From positions 186,001-250,000 of the forward strand of contig OX388319.1 in NCBI GenBank assembly GCA_947579605.1: 64,000 nucleotides of DNA, written 5' to 3'. Made by a program: the position numbers and the translations under genes. The notes below the pieces were generated by a model that made no database searches, was not told the DNA's origin, and was given only the letters and a program-made list of their open reading frames with translations. Source of the stretch: Athripsodes cinereus. Lineage: Eukaryota; Arthropoda; Insecta; Trichoptera; Leptoceridae. Shown piece by piece: positions 47,485 to 58,979 of this stretch. Each line of letters opens with the position of its first letter. The first letter of the stretch is position 1.

Positions 47485-48464
47485 AAATTTTTTTGATTAT
47501 TAAGTATATATAGATACTGCTTGCCCCTCCTACACAAGTGGTGGTACACTTTCTGGAGGGGTTAAAAACGTATTTATTTTAGAAAATGTTTTACACATGT
47601 ACATTTTTTTTTTAAATTTGGTAATATGTTATTAGGTATGTGTTTATAAATGAATTTAAAAAATTAACGTTCTACGAACGTGTTTACCTTATAATGTGAG
47701 TGACGTAGTTACAAATGAAAATTTTATAGCCGAATCATAAATCGTCATTTTGGTTTATGGGGCCTTATTCTAGATAGCTACTACGTCAATTATTTTACTA
47801 ATGGCATGTTGTTATCAAAGTAAATATAGTTAGGTACCTACATAATAATAATAATAATAACATATAGGTAGGTACATACACATATAAGAGAAATGTAAAT
47901 GCATATTCGTATAGGCAGTAGGTAGGTAGGCTCAATACATGTAAATGTAATGGATCATTATATCCGACATTGTATAGGTATATATACATATGCATAACAT
48001 AATAATATGTATAGCTATACCGCATACATACCTACCTACATAGGTACATATAGTTATAAAAATATCTAACATGAATAATGATCTAGACACTTAGTAACAA
48101 TGTCTGATGATACTGTACGTGACGATATTTATATTGGTATCTTGTTGTGTTCCCTTTTGGTGTGTTGGTGCGTTGTAAAGATTGCTAGGGGAATGCGATC
48201 CCCCGCCCACGGATGAGTTCACGGCATTATGACCCTTACGGTTTTTACTACAACTCCAAATAGAATATATTGTGTACCTACATAATGTGTTGTTGTGTTC
48301 TGCTATATTTAGTTATTCTTACTATACATAGCATTATATTATTATTAAACAATACCTACATACATATATATGGGTTAGTACCTACATAATATAAGAAATT
48401 CATCGAACACAATGTGAGATCTGTTATGAGAGAAATGTATCCAGAGCTATTTAAGTATAATAAT
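47485..48464. other. Intergenic, no gene seen
   Basis: AT-rich with dense TACC/TAGG tracts at 47830-48050. No RNA gene or coding region was seen. Confidence 0.45.
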
Positions 48465-48610
48465 CATCAGCCATTTTGTTTCCATTGTTGGGCATAAGCC
48501 TCTCTCTTTATTTTCCACAATACTGAGCATACTGTATCCAACCAACTCCCACCGTTCGTCTTATGTCGTCTGATCATCGCTTGTCTGATTGTTCTCACCG
48601 CTCTTCTTCT
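48465..48610. repeat. Possible lepidopteran LINE-end repeat
   Basis: CAGCCATTTTGTTTCCATTG followed by TTGGGCATAAGCCTC resembles the 'CCATTGTTGGACATAGGCCTC' interspersed sequence widely seen in moth and butterfly DNA. Only this one copy is in the window, so the call rests on recollection of that motif. Confidence 0.4.
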
Positions 48611-48690
48611 GTTCTTATAAATAATGTTTATTAGAAATGTTTGAAAAATAGGGAATAATTAAATACTGAATAAAATACAAAATTAAATAT

Positions 48691-48930
48691 TTAGTTTGAT
48701 TAAATGAAATTAAAACACTGTGCCTTTCAATAGAAAAGTCTAAAAGACACAGTGTTTTAATTAAATCAAACTAAGATAATTGAAAAAAAAAACACAATAT
48801 GTAGTTAACTTCCAAATGATTTTCTACTAGTATTCGGAGACTCTCGACTCCATCATCAGGCGATTAGTAAAAAGTGAATGTTTTAATCAAACTAAATATT
48901 TAATTATGACGAACTTTCACAGTGTTTGCT
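48691..48930. repeat. Decayed fold-back with hammerhead-like unit (minus strand)
   Basis: 48691-48722 and 48747-48773 are inverted repeats (TTAGTTTGATTAAAT ... ACACTGTG). A little further on, the minus strand carries CTGATGA (48853-48859), a GGAG/CTCC stem and GAAT (48832-48835, in place of GAAA). Downstream GAACTTTCACAGTGTTT matches the flank motif of the other fold-backs. Confidence 0.6.
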
Positions 48931-49431
48931 CTTCAAAAATAAATAAATTAAAATACAAAAGTTTGTGTTTGCAAATTGATTCTCCATTCTTATTGGTCTC
49001 CGAATTAATTTTCCTTCTGATTATTTATATTAATTTTCTTACGCTTCACATTGTACTGAATTACAAAAACTGACAAGAGAATAATAATTAAAATTAACAT
49101 AATATGTATCTAATTATCTATGTAGATACTATCTCAGAACAGACAAAAGTCTAGTGAGGCAGTAAATTCCACTTCTAACTATTGTTTTTAGAACACGTAC
49201 ATATAATTCAGTTAAGTAAATGTTTACTTATTTATAAAGTCTATTGTAGTAAGTTAATCAAGTTAATCTGATATTGTAGGAAATACATAAAATATAAGAC
49301 TAACAATAGACAACATCACCTTATTTGGTAAGTCATAATTAATAAGGTGACGTTGTCTTTTCTTAGCCTTATATAGTAGCTTCATGTGTTAAATTTACAA
49401 GTATATATAAGTACCTATTATTAATTATTAA

Positions 49432-49595
49432 TTTAAAAATAAAAGAAACTTTTTATTTTCCACTCAAATAACTTTATTCAGTTTAAACGTTTTCGAAACT
49501 ACTTGTTCCTTTCCTGATGATGGAACAAGTAGTTCTGAAAACGAATACCTAAAGTTATTTTAGTGGAAAATACAAAGTTTCTTTTATTTTTAAAT
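49432..49595. repeat. Fold-back repeat C with hammerhead-like core
   Basis: Arms of about 75 bp (from TTTAAAAATAAAAGAAAC to its complement) fold around the core CTGATGA (49514-49520), stem GGAAC/GTTCT (49522-49536) and GAAA (49537-49540). The flank ATGGATTTCCACAGCGTTAA (49608-49627) corresponds to the same flank of fold-back A. Confidence 0.83.
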
Positions 49596-49994
49596 TCCTA
49601 ATAAAAAATATGGATTTCCACAGCGTTAATCACGAAACATACGAAAAATTAATATTTAAGCTCATAAAATGGTCATTTGGATACTTGGTTTTGGTTGGAA
49701 GTATGTACATAATTATAATTATTTAATATGAACCATATAAATATTCAAAACCTCCTCAATTTCATTTTAAAAGAATAAATTCTGTGGAAATGTTCGGTAC
49801 AATAGGTATTAAACTAAATTCTAACAGAATTTCATCCAAGAAAATATAAAACTTCTTAGATATCTGATGTTGATATTTCAATTTTCAAATATGTTTGTTG
49901 GGATTAATATACATGTTTTAACAAAAATAATAATTTCTTTATAAATGCACAGTAAACATATTAACTCCTTCAAATAAGAGCAGAGTTCGTGCTT

Positions 49995-49996
<2 letters not shown>

Positions 49997-50053
<57 letters not shown>

Positions 50054-50176
50054 TATATCTGGGTTTTGTTATAAACCCAAATACAACCTTATACACCTTT
50101 CACACTAAGCTAAAAGCTTGTGCCGTGAAAGGGGAGTTTGCCGGCACCTGGGATCGAACCACGGACCTCTTGTTCT
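49997..50176 (-). mobile_element. tRNA-derived SINE, copy 5, with 50-nt poly(A)
   Basis: Minus-strand copy with an unbroken T run at 49997-50046. Its tRNA-like head is cut off after GACCTCTTGTTC at 50176, where an AAAT-tailed LINE 3' end begins. The uninterrupted homopolymer indicates a young insertion or a slippage-expanded tail. Confidence 0.87.
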
Positions 50177-50359
50177 GATTTATTTATTTATTTATTCATT
50201 TACTTTGAGGGATATAGTTTCATTATTATTTATTTATTTCAATCAATATACGGCATTTTTCTTTTACAATACATATATAATAAACATAAAACATTTTGCA
50301 ATCCTCAATACAAAATAAGAAATAATAATACAGTAAAATCTTAAATAATTAAAAACAAT
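50177..50359 (-). mobile_element. LINE 3' UTR tail with (AAAT)n, copy 2
   Basis: Almost the same ~130 bp as 20252-20385 (CGGCATTT, CATAAAACATTTTGCAATCC, AATTAAAAACAAT), preceded by ATTT repeats. It abuts the broken end of SINE copy 5. The next bases, GAGGCCG, match the SINE sequence expected after the break, so this tail probably inserted into the SINE. Confidence 0.72.
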
Positions 50360-50454
50360 GAGGCCGTATTTTGTCATTTTACTTATTTATCTTCATTATT
50401 GTTTTAAATTTTGTTTATGGATGCTAATTAATATTTATTTATTTATATTTTATA

Positions 50455-51115
50455 TAGGTAGTTTGTTCACGAGAGATGGGAAGTGTGAAAGTGATATTGA
50501 AAGGAGAAAAGTTGCTGGCAATAAGGTAAATGGTGCAATCCGACCAATAATTGCAAATAGAAACATATCCACCACAGCTAAAAGGTTGGTGCACTCTGCT
50601 ATCTTAGTGCCAACACTGACTCGTGTATGCAAGTGAGACGTGGACATGGTTAAAGAAGGATGAATGTGGCATAAATGCAGTTGAAATGAGATCACTGAGA
50701 AGGATGTGTGGTAAAAGTCTGAGAGATCGTGTGCGTAACAGTGATATACGAAATGAATGTGGAATGAAAGTTGGTGTAATAACAAGGATGAATGTAAATA
50801 AGTTAAGATGGTTTGGGCACGTGGAAAGAATGAATGAGGACAGAATGACTAAGAAGATATATTTGGCTGAGAGGAATGGTGCTCGGAGACGTGGACGTCC
50901 GAGGATTAAATGGCAAGATCATTTAAATCAAATCCTACAGGACGGTCACGTGTTGAGCACGTTGAACAGGAGAGCATGCATGAGGAATTGTATGACAGTG
51001 ACGGAAGCGAAAGATGTATGCAAGGATAGAAGGAAGTGGCGCTCGATCCTTTCTGCCTACCCCGCGAGGGAAGCGGCATGATGGTATGTATATATGTAAA
51101 GAGAATCTATTATTT
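50455..51115 (+). mobile_element. RTE-like LINE, 3' fragment
   Basis: The plus strand begins GSLFTRDGKCESDIERRKVA and runs to KDVCKDRRKWRSILSAYP with a stop at 51079-51081. The frame shifts near 50620, inside what should be a PTL-YASETW block. It is the sister copy of 45370-46013, in the opposite orientation and truncated at nearly the same codon. Confidence 0.88.
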
Positions 51116-51309
51116 TATATAGTATGTGTATTTATTAAAAAATAATGTAAAATGTTTTTTTATTCCACAATACAAATATTTGAATTTGAACATTTTCAAT
51201 CAAAAGTATGAACTCTTTTATTTTAGTTTCTAGTTAAAGTGTGGCCATAAAAAAGTGTATTTTACAAAATTTATATGTAAATTTTGTGTTTTCTTTAATC
51301 TTTGGCATG

Positions 51310-51885
51310 CTTCTATGACAGCAGGGGTTTTGGTGGTGCAGGATCCGTCATCTGGAATCGACTCCCCGAGAAACCTCGTAAAATTCAATCAATAACAACG
51401 TTCAGGAGAAAAATGAAGACACCGCTCTTCCAACATAGTTTCCTGCACCCTTGAGATAGATGCGCCAATAAACAGCACCGAATAAATCATCCAACATACG
51501 TTACCGCCAAGAGATTGTTTCTTCGTGTTTTATTTATATTACTTTTGAAAATTAAATATTCATTAAAAGTACCTAGGTACCTACATAAATTAGAATATTA
51601 ACATTTTGTGTTTATTTTAGAAAATAAGATAGGATAGTATAGGTATACAGGAATTGCAAAATAATTTGTTTAATTCAATCTACTAAGTATTTTCAATATA
51701 AATAATAATGTAAATAAAATTGTTGTGTCTTGACTTTTCAATTTTTTCTTGTATGTTGTGCTTTACTGCGCTCTTTCTGTTGTACTATTGTACTATTGTA
51801 ATGTTGATAAACCCAAGTGTCCTGTAAAGGACCTACGGGAGATGTTGAAGAATAAAGAATAAATAAATAATAATAATTAATAAAA
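51310..51885 (+). mobile_element. LINE C-terminal fragment and 3' UTR
   Basis: The frame at about 51322 reads RGFGGAGSVIWNRLPEKPRK and TTFRRKMKTPLFQHSF before a stop at 51454. This is the A/G-WN.LP..LR...S...FK..LKT.LF ending common to CR1/L2-like LINEs. A ~400-bp 3' UTR with AATAAA and an AATAAATAAATAATAATAAT tail follows. Confidence 0.78.
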
Positions 51886-51964
51886 TTATAGTATTTTTAC
51901 TAGCCTCTAAATATTTTTTATCCATGTTTATATTTGAAATAAATTTACTTACATAAGTGGATTG

Positions 51965-52050
51965 ACATACATATATTTATTTATTTATTTATTTAAGCAA
52001 TAAACGGCATTCGCCTTTTACAGTTTTCATAATAGTACATAACAATCTTT
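51965..52050 (-). mobile_element. LINE tail remnant with (ATTT)n
   Basis: (TTTA)n then AAGCAATAAACGGCATTCG and CCTTTTACAG, a diverged member of the 20239-20385 tail family. Confidence 0.55.
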
Positions 52051-52164
52051 ACATACATTAAAAAATAAAAACAAACAAAAATTGTTACAAAATTAACAAA
52101 ACTGGATTACTAATAACATATTAGGTATCTACCTACAACGGAGGTATTACTCGAACAGCTAAGG

Positions 52165-52363
52165 GGCCTGAGTCAATAACACATTTTCACGTTACGTTTT
52201 CGTTCCGTTAACGTTCGAGCATAGAGGAAGTTGCAAGCAAGTGTCAATTACGTTGCTAAGATACACAATAGTTACGAAAATTTACACTTTGGCGCAACAT
52301 CGTCTACATTTGAACGTTAACGGAACGAAAACGTAACGTGAAAATGTGTTATTGACTCGGGCC
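52165..52363. mobile_element. MITE with 52-bp terminal inverted repeats
   Basis: GGCCTGAGTCAATAACACAT at the left and its inverse at the right extend as 52-bp inverted repeats with one mismatch. Looser complementarity covers most of the 199-bp element. It is related to the fold-back at 42481-42659. There is no coding capacity, and the TSD is unclear (TAAGG / TCAGG at best). Confidence 0.78.
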
Positions 52364-53540
52364 TCAGGGCTGTGGAATAATATATAAATTTGATGTCATT
52401 TCTAATTCATCGAGTGCATTTTATTTTTGTTATTTTTTTTTTATTGTAACATAGTGTTAAATAAAATAATTTAACAAACTTCACTGGCTTGTGAAACCTA
52501 GGTTAGGTATATTTAAGTTATGCTTTATAATCTGTAATAGCTGTTTGTTTGCTTTGTATTAATAAAATAAAATAAAATATTTTGTCAATATCTCTCTCTG
52601 GTTTCAATCCTGTAGATTAGTTTGCAGCAAATTAAAACCCTGCATTTCTCCTTTCATTCAATCATAGGTAGGTATCAGCCAACGTTATTATTTTATTAAT
52701 TAATAGTTTATTTAATTAATAAATAAATAAATATAAAGTACCTGATGTTTTTTATCAATGGGTTAAGTCTTTACAGTTTTACAGACAAAACATTTTGATA
52801 GACTTTTTCTTTTAATTTACGTTTTTTCATATGATTGATAACTCTTAACCTGTTCACTCATAAACGACTGAATGGCCTTTGAAAATAGAATATAAGAAAT
52901 AAAAAACCTGGTGGATATTGTACGATTATACCAACTTAGAATTCTGAATTGCATACAAGACAACACTGGTAATATAATAATTACAAGTATAAATCACTTC
53001 GAAATTAAAAAAAACATAGTTTTATAGATTTTACTATTTATTTACTCTCACTCTCTCTCTCTATTTTGGCAGTGCACCCAATATATGAGTGATGCTGCGT
53101 ATTTATTTACTCATATAGCTGCAATATCCTTATACTTGTTATTTCTGATATATATTTAATAAAAAGTACAGAAGTATGTTTGTATACAAAATAATATAAA
53201 TATTGGTTACCCTCGTAAACATAGGAAAATCAAATTTCATAATGTCGACTACCTACTAATTTAAGGAATATAATATAATAAGTATATTTATGACACATTT
53301 CCATGAAATATACTATTTTCTGTCTGCGTCCTATTTGTATTATAGTTATGTAATAGGTACATTTATATTAATATGTTATATATATACATAATAGGCTCTT
53401 AGTGTATAAGATGAAGCGCTCTAAGCACCGAACACAATTTTATTGTAATGTGATATACCTATTGTCTATATAGTGACTAATGTATGGTGATGTGTAACCC
53501 CGCACAGTGTGCTGTCTATAGAGACGCATTTTCCCTGATG
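52364..53540. other. Intergenic upstream of the host gene, no feature recognised
   Basis: AT-rich sequence leading to the GC-rich 5' region at 53.54 kb. A CT microsatellite lies at 53045-53061. Enhancers would be plausible here, but none can be read by eye. Confidence 0.4.
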
Positions 53541-53970
53541 TAATGACGAGGTGTCTGGGCGGTGCCCTCCCCTAACCACGCCTCTCCTCCCCCTCCCCGC
53601 CCTCCCCCACGCGCGCCCGCGCACCATCAGTCCCTCCGCCGCGACACAGAGGACATGACGTCGGCTCCCGCCGCCTTTATGAAACCGCTATACTTGCATT
53701 GTTTACATCTTACTGTGAGGCTACCTGCCAATACTCGGGCTCGCGTTATCGCGACCTAATAACTCCCCGCGCTGTTTTGTGCTGTGAATAGTGCTATCTA
53801 CACTCACTGTGCTGTGGATACATAACTGTGCCACCAGAGAAGTCTGTGTGCACATGGTAATTTTTGTGGATATCTGATAGTGCATACGACCACGATCTAA
53901 TCAGTGTTGACAGTGCGTGCTGGTGTGTTTGTTTTTGTGTGCAGTGAGTGCGTGAAGACAAGTGAAGTGA
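53541..53970 (+). promoter_or_regulatory. GC-rich 5' region of the host gene (putative promoter / 5' UTR)
   Basis: Base composition changes sharply from AT-rich to C-rich and CpG-containing (CCCTCCCCGCCCTCCCCCAC, GCGCGCCCGCGC). A TCAGT initiator-like pentamer lies at 53627-53631 and another at 53901-53905. No TATA box is obvious. All frames are closed before about 53970, so this stretch reads as a promoter or 5' leader of the long exon that follows. The transcription start is inferred. Confidence 0.45.
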
Positions 53971-54087
53971 GAGTGTTTGGAGTGTCGTGTAAGAGATGGT
54001 GGCGCAAGGCGCCCGTTGAAGAGAAGCATACCGGGGCCAGTCCAAGGGGCCAGGGCGGGAGGAAGGCATGCGGGGGTGAGGGGGCGC

Positions 54088-57000
54088 ATGGCGGGAGCGC
54101 GGGCGGGAAGTGCACCCCCCGGGCCCCGTGACTTGGAGGCTTTGGGCCCCCGTCGCAGTCACAGTGCCGGAGGCACCGCGCCCCCACCGCCCCGCCTGCG
54201 CCCGCTCTTCCTTTGGGTTAGACAACACGATACATCAGTGCTGCAAGTGCATTGCGAGGACTACGACCCTGCCAACAGACTTCGTTTTTCCAGAACACCT
54301 CTAGGCTGGAGAGTTCTTCCTCGCACGGAGACCTTCGATTCTATCAACCTCCCTCGAGCCCCACCGTTGCCCATTCCTCGTCGCACTCGATCCAAACGAC
54401 GATCCCGTCCCACCCATCGCCTCCCTCGACCCCGTGTTATCGATCGTGCAACACCCTCCCGCCCACATCGCCCCTTGCTGTCCTCCACGGAACTGCAACT
54501 GGATAAACACCTCACAAATTCGGAAGAAGAAACTTTGGAATCCATCAACCGAGATCTGGCAGATGAGGATAACAGCACTGTTGATGAATCTGAAAATAAA
54601 GAAAATACCTGGTCGCTACCCGATATAGAAATAAGTATTCCTTCGCACACGATTCATATTCCGCAAAGAACAGATCGTAAAGACAAATTTGTGACAGACA
54701 GTAATGTTAATGAAAGTGACTTCAATCCAACTCCGTTAGACAAATTATTAGCAGTTGCTGAATTGGAATTCAATCAACAGCAATCCTCTGATTCTAATTT
54801 GGAAAACACTTCTCCCAGTGAAGAACAATTGCATCCACCATTTAGTAAATTTCAATTTCTTCCGGATGATTGTGAAAGAGAATTAGCATCGTTTGATATA
54901 GAAAATCACGAAGAAAACGTTGAGAGAGAAGACAAAATAGTTGAAGAAGACACTGTATTTCAGAGTGGTATGGTCGCAGCCAAAGATCTTTTTGAGACAA
55001 TAACTGATACTCACTACATGCCAATGGACTTAGTTGACAGTCACGATCAAGACGAGGCTATTAATGCTAACGAATTGCTAGACTCATTAGTGGAAAAATG
55101 TTGTGAAGACAATCATATTATTGGTAATGATTTTGATAAAATTGCTGAAATAGTAAACGAAGAAGAACAAATGGAAGGTGATTATGAAGATGATGAAGAA
55201 ATGTTGATGGATGATGCCCCAGTATCAGATATTATCAATAGGTTAGAACAATCTCTAGACTCTCCTGGTCAACATAGTATAACTGCTGCACAAGGTTTGT
55301 TACATTTACAAGATATGACAGATGAACTGTCCCAGGTTCCGTTACAAGAAACTGAAGAGAAAATGGAATCGTTTACAAGTGATAATGATAAACCTGAAGA
55401 TTTCGTACCTGAAGAAGAGCAAGTTGAATGCAATACCGAATTAGAACATGATGACATTCCTATAAGTACAGAAGAAGATGCTATTGAAAATGAAGAAGAG
55501 TGTGCAGAAAATGTTAATAACTCAGAACAATCTTTAGTTAATAATGAATTAGATATGGAAAATGTCACGATGATCGAGAACAATCCTGATATAGAAAATG
55601 ATTTAATTGATCATGGTGAAAGAGAATCAGAAGGCTATTCTTCTGGGGAACCTTCAGATCCCGACATTCCAGATACCACTAAAGAAGTTGTATCCACAGT
55701 TGATGATGATAACTTAGATACTGTATCAAACAAAGATACAAATCAGTCAGACAAGGATAGTGATAATCATGAATATGATGATGACATGGTGCCAACAGAT
55801 TTAAGTATAAATCCTAGTAATAAAGATCAAACTGATATTAATAACACTATAACAGATGATTTGCCAAAAGACTTAAGTTGTAGAAAACGACCTGCCAGTC
55901 CCTATCGATCCCCTAGAAGGATAGAAACTCCACGTCCACTATCACGCGGCTCAGACACAGTACAATCTCCGCAACCTAGTGGTATTCCTGCAGTCCCATC
56001 ATCTCCAGAACTCTTAACATCAACACATAATAAATCAACAAAATCAATATTCCTAGAATCTCTTCTATCTTCGCCATCACCCAAAATGTGTTTTTCATCT
56101 GAATTAACTATCACCAAACATCAGAATGAACCATTAAACCTTGGTAAAAGTAGAAAGTCTGCAAGTCCAACTGTAAGCAGTTGCTCAGAAGAAGTGAAGA
56201 AACCTAGAATACTTACAGAAGAAGAAAAAAGGTATAAAAATATATGTGATGAACCACCGTTAGAAAAACTTAATAAACTCTTTTCAAAGACTTCTGAAGT
56301 ATCATGTGAAAGTAAGCAAAGAAAACATGATAAATCACAAAGATATGAAGATCTCTCACCCATCGAGCAACTGAAACTATTACGATGTAGCACTGATTTT
56401 GAAGTACCTGATCCACTTCTCATTCCAAAGGAAAAATTCAGTTCCATTCTTTTGTGTCCAGCAAGAGAAATTCCTGCTTTGTTACACCAAAGACCAGAAT
56501 TGAGGATACCGGAAGCTTTTGCCGTTCCATCTGTTTTACAAGATCCTGATATTCTAGTTGTCTCATTATCTCAACTTGAGACCATTTTACAAAAACATCG
56601 ATCAGCAACTGAAAGAGAAAAACATAAAGAAATGAAACATTCTAAATCAAGTTCTTCAAATACACCTAACAGCACTACAGAAAATAAGAAATCGAGAAAC
56701 ACACCAGTACCAACGCCTTCAGATAATTCTGGAAGATCATTGGCACTAGGTTCAGGAGCAGATAGTATGGCTGGAGATATAGATGCAGCAACACAAGCAG
56801 CCCTAGGACAAATGCTATGGCTACCTTATTTGAGTCAATTTGAAGCCGCAATGGCTTGCTCTCAAAACGCTGATTTATTAAAAGCATTACATTCACCAGT
56901 TCAACCAAGTTTTCCACAACAAACAGGGTACCCTGATATGAATCAAATGTTCCTAGCCCAAGCTAGATTCATGAATCCTACAGCTTTTCCAGGATTACCT

Positions 57001-57656
57001 CCCCTGGATTATAATAATCAACTAGAATTAGCTATGTGGCAAGAAGCAATGGCCCATAATAATGCAGCCAACACACCTCACAGATCTCATAAATCATCTC
57101 ATGCAGCAGAAAATCCTTTTGTGAAAAATGCAGAAGCTCAAAACTTCCTCGCGCAAGCGGCAAAAATGCAACACTATCAGCAACAAAACCGAGGGCACTC
57201 GGCCAGAACAAGTCCTGTGACGAGAGGATATCGAAGTGGATCTACTTCAAGTATAGGATCAAGTATTAGTTCCATGCCCTCTCCGGGAGTAGCTCCTCTG
57301 CCTTCTTTCCCATGGATGGCCTATCCTACAAGACCTCCCGTTCCTCCTCACGGCCTTCCGCAATATAGTCCTGGAGCTCGATCGAGACATCAACAGCCGC
57401 CACAGTCTCCATCCAGTTACTATCAAAACAATAATTATTTGGGTCTGAGCAAACACTCAAGCCGAGAAAGGGCCAGCGGAAGCAAAGAGAGTAGCGGAGA
57501 CCATCAACAGCAACAACAGAAACCTCGGATTACTGTGAAGAGTTTACAGAACCTGTTGGAACCTGCAGGAGAGGTGGGCAGCTCTACCCATCCTCCAGAA
57601 GAGACTCCTACAAGCCACGAGCCACACACCCCCCTCTGGCACCCGCTCTTTGGGAA
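54088..57656 (+). CDS. Large exon of a nuclear co-regulator, probably E93 (Eip93F/Mblk-1)-like; partial gene
   Basis: An open frame from 53971 to 57656 encodes over 1,180 residues. The N-terminal part is Arg/Pro-rich, the middle strongly acidic, and the C-terminal part rich in Ser, Pro, Gln and Asn, with a LWLPYLSQFEAAMA helix-like block. Visible motifs: CtBP-type PTDLS (55792-55806), PKDLS (55864-55878) and PLNLG (56131-56145), and nuclear-receptor-box LDKLL (54736-54750), LESLL (56053-56067) and LQNLL (57544-57558). This combination fits the ecdysone-induced regulator E93, whose DNA-binding helix-turn-helix region would lie in a downstream exon. E93 identity is inference; another CtBP-binding factor is possible. 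The first in-frame ATG (54088) has a weak context and the first ~140 codons are doubtful (see findings). The TAA at 57658 lies inside a splice donor, so it is not the real stop. Confidence 0.72.
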
Positions 57657-57662
57657 GTAAGT
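57657..57662 (+). other. 5' splice donor at the end of the long exon
   Basis: GGGAA|GTAAGT is a near-consensus insect donor. Coding character ends exactly here and AT-rich intron-like DNA follows. Confidence 0.8.
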
Positions 57663-58943
57663 ATTTCTCAATTATTTATATAAATTTATATAAATCATTA
57701 TACTTTGTTTTTTTTTTTAATATATGCTTTTCTTCCGATATTTCTGTTCACTTTTAACTGAACTAATACTTATATAGGAACTATTATTAATGCTAATTAA
57801 TTCATACTTACATTATTATGTTTTAAGTAATAAATTAAAGGCAGATTAATATTAATCAAAATTAATTACCAAACACAAAGGCACTATTAAATTTCAACGA
57901 AAATCTTTATCCGCAAAACCTCGAATTATTTATAAAATATGCGTTATATCTACATAATATATTGTCTTTATCACAAGGAACGGTGGATAAATGTCACAAA
58001 TATGTATGTTATTATTTATTGTTTCAATAGATCAAATATTAAGTATATGAACAATATGTATGTATATAGATCAGCCTCCCCCTATACTCCTATAGCAGGT
58101 ATATGAATAGCACACAATATGAAATGAAACATGTACCTATATTAATTCTTTAATGCCTGCATTGAAAAAACACATAACGAGGGTGAATGAGATAGTTCAT
58201 GCACAAATATAATACATAAATACTCACATACCTACATTTCATACCTTATTTTTCCTCAAAGTCCATGTAAAATCTAATAAATGTTTGATTACGTTTTATA
58301 ATATTTATGTTTGTTTGTTTGTATGTAAATACTTTATAGCTGTTTTTACCATAAAAGTTATTAAGAAATCAATGTCATCTATGAAGACTCGCATCCTTTG
58401 ATAATTTTTCATGTATTTTTTTTTATTAACAAAGACAGTTTCGGGAATATGGGGTGGTCAAATTTGTATGGAGAGGAAACATTTTAATGTTCATGTTTTG
58501 TTTTAACATTTAAAATTTATTTTTACTAGCCTTATATTAAATTGTTAATTTGCTGATTATTTCCTATGTGAAGTCCGGTTTATTATTGATAAAGTATGCT
58601 GTGAACTCTTCAGAATAACTGTCCCACTTTTTCCTGTAAGTGTCCAATAAAAGGCATCACGATAAAGACATTAATATAATTATAATTAAGTAATAATATA
58701 CTACATAGCTGTCCATTCAATGATGAAGTTTGCTAACTCATCCTGTGTGTCTTTGGTTTATTCATGGCATGAATAGGACTGTTTGCATATTTTTTGGTAG
58801 TCCGCTGCAGCTGGCTAGTCTGCCTATAAGAGATGCCCGATAGAAGCTAGGATTAATGCTTGTAACTGTATAGAATAATATTATATATAAGTAATACCAC
58901 CTTGCATCGTTTCACACGGAATTCATTAGAAAGCCATTGCAGG

Positions 58944-58979
<36 letters not shown>

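Noticed and set aside
53562..53759. Proline-rich open frame at 53.56 kb
   Set aside because: It lies in the C-rich 5' region. Its proline and arginine content follows from base composition, and no domain is visible.
53977..57660. A complete 1,227-residue protein starting at 53977 and ending at 57660
   Set aside because: The first codon is TTG, not ATG, and the terminal TAA lies within a GTAAGT splice donor. It is an exon, not a complete gene.
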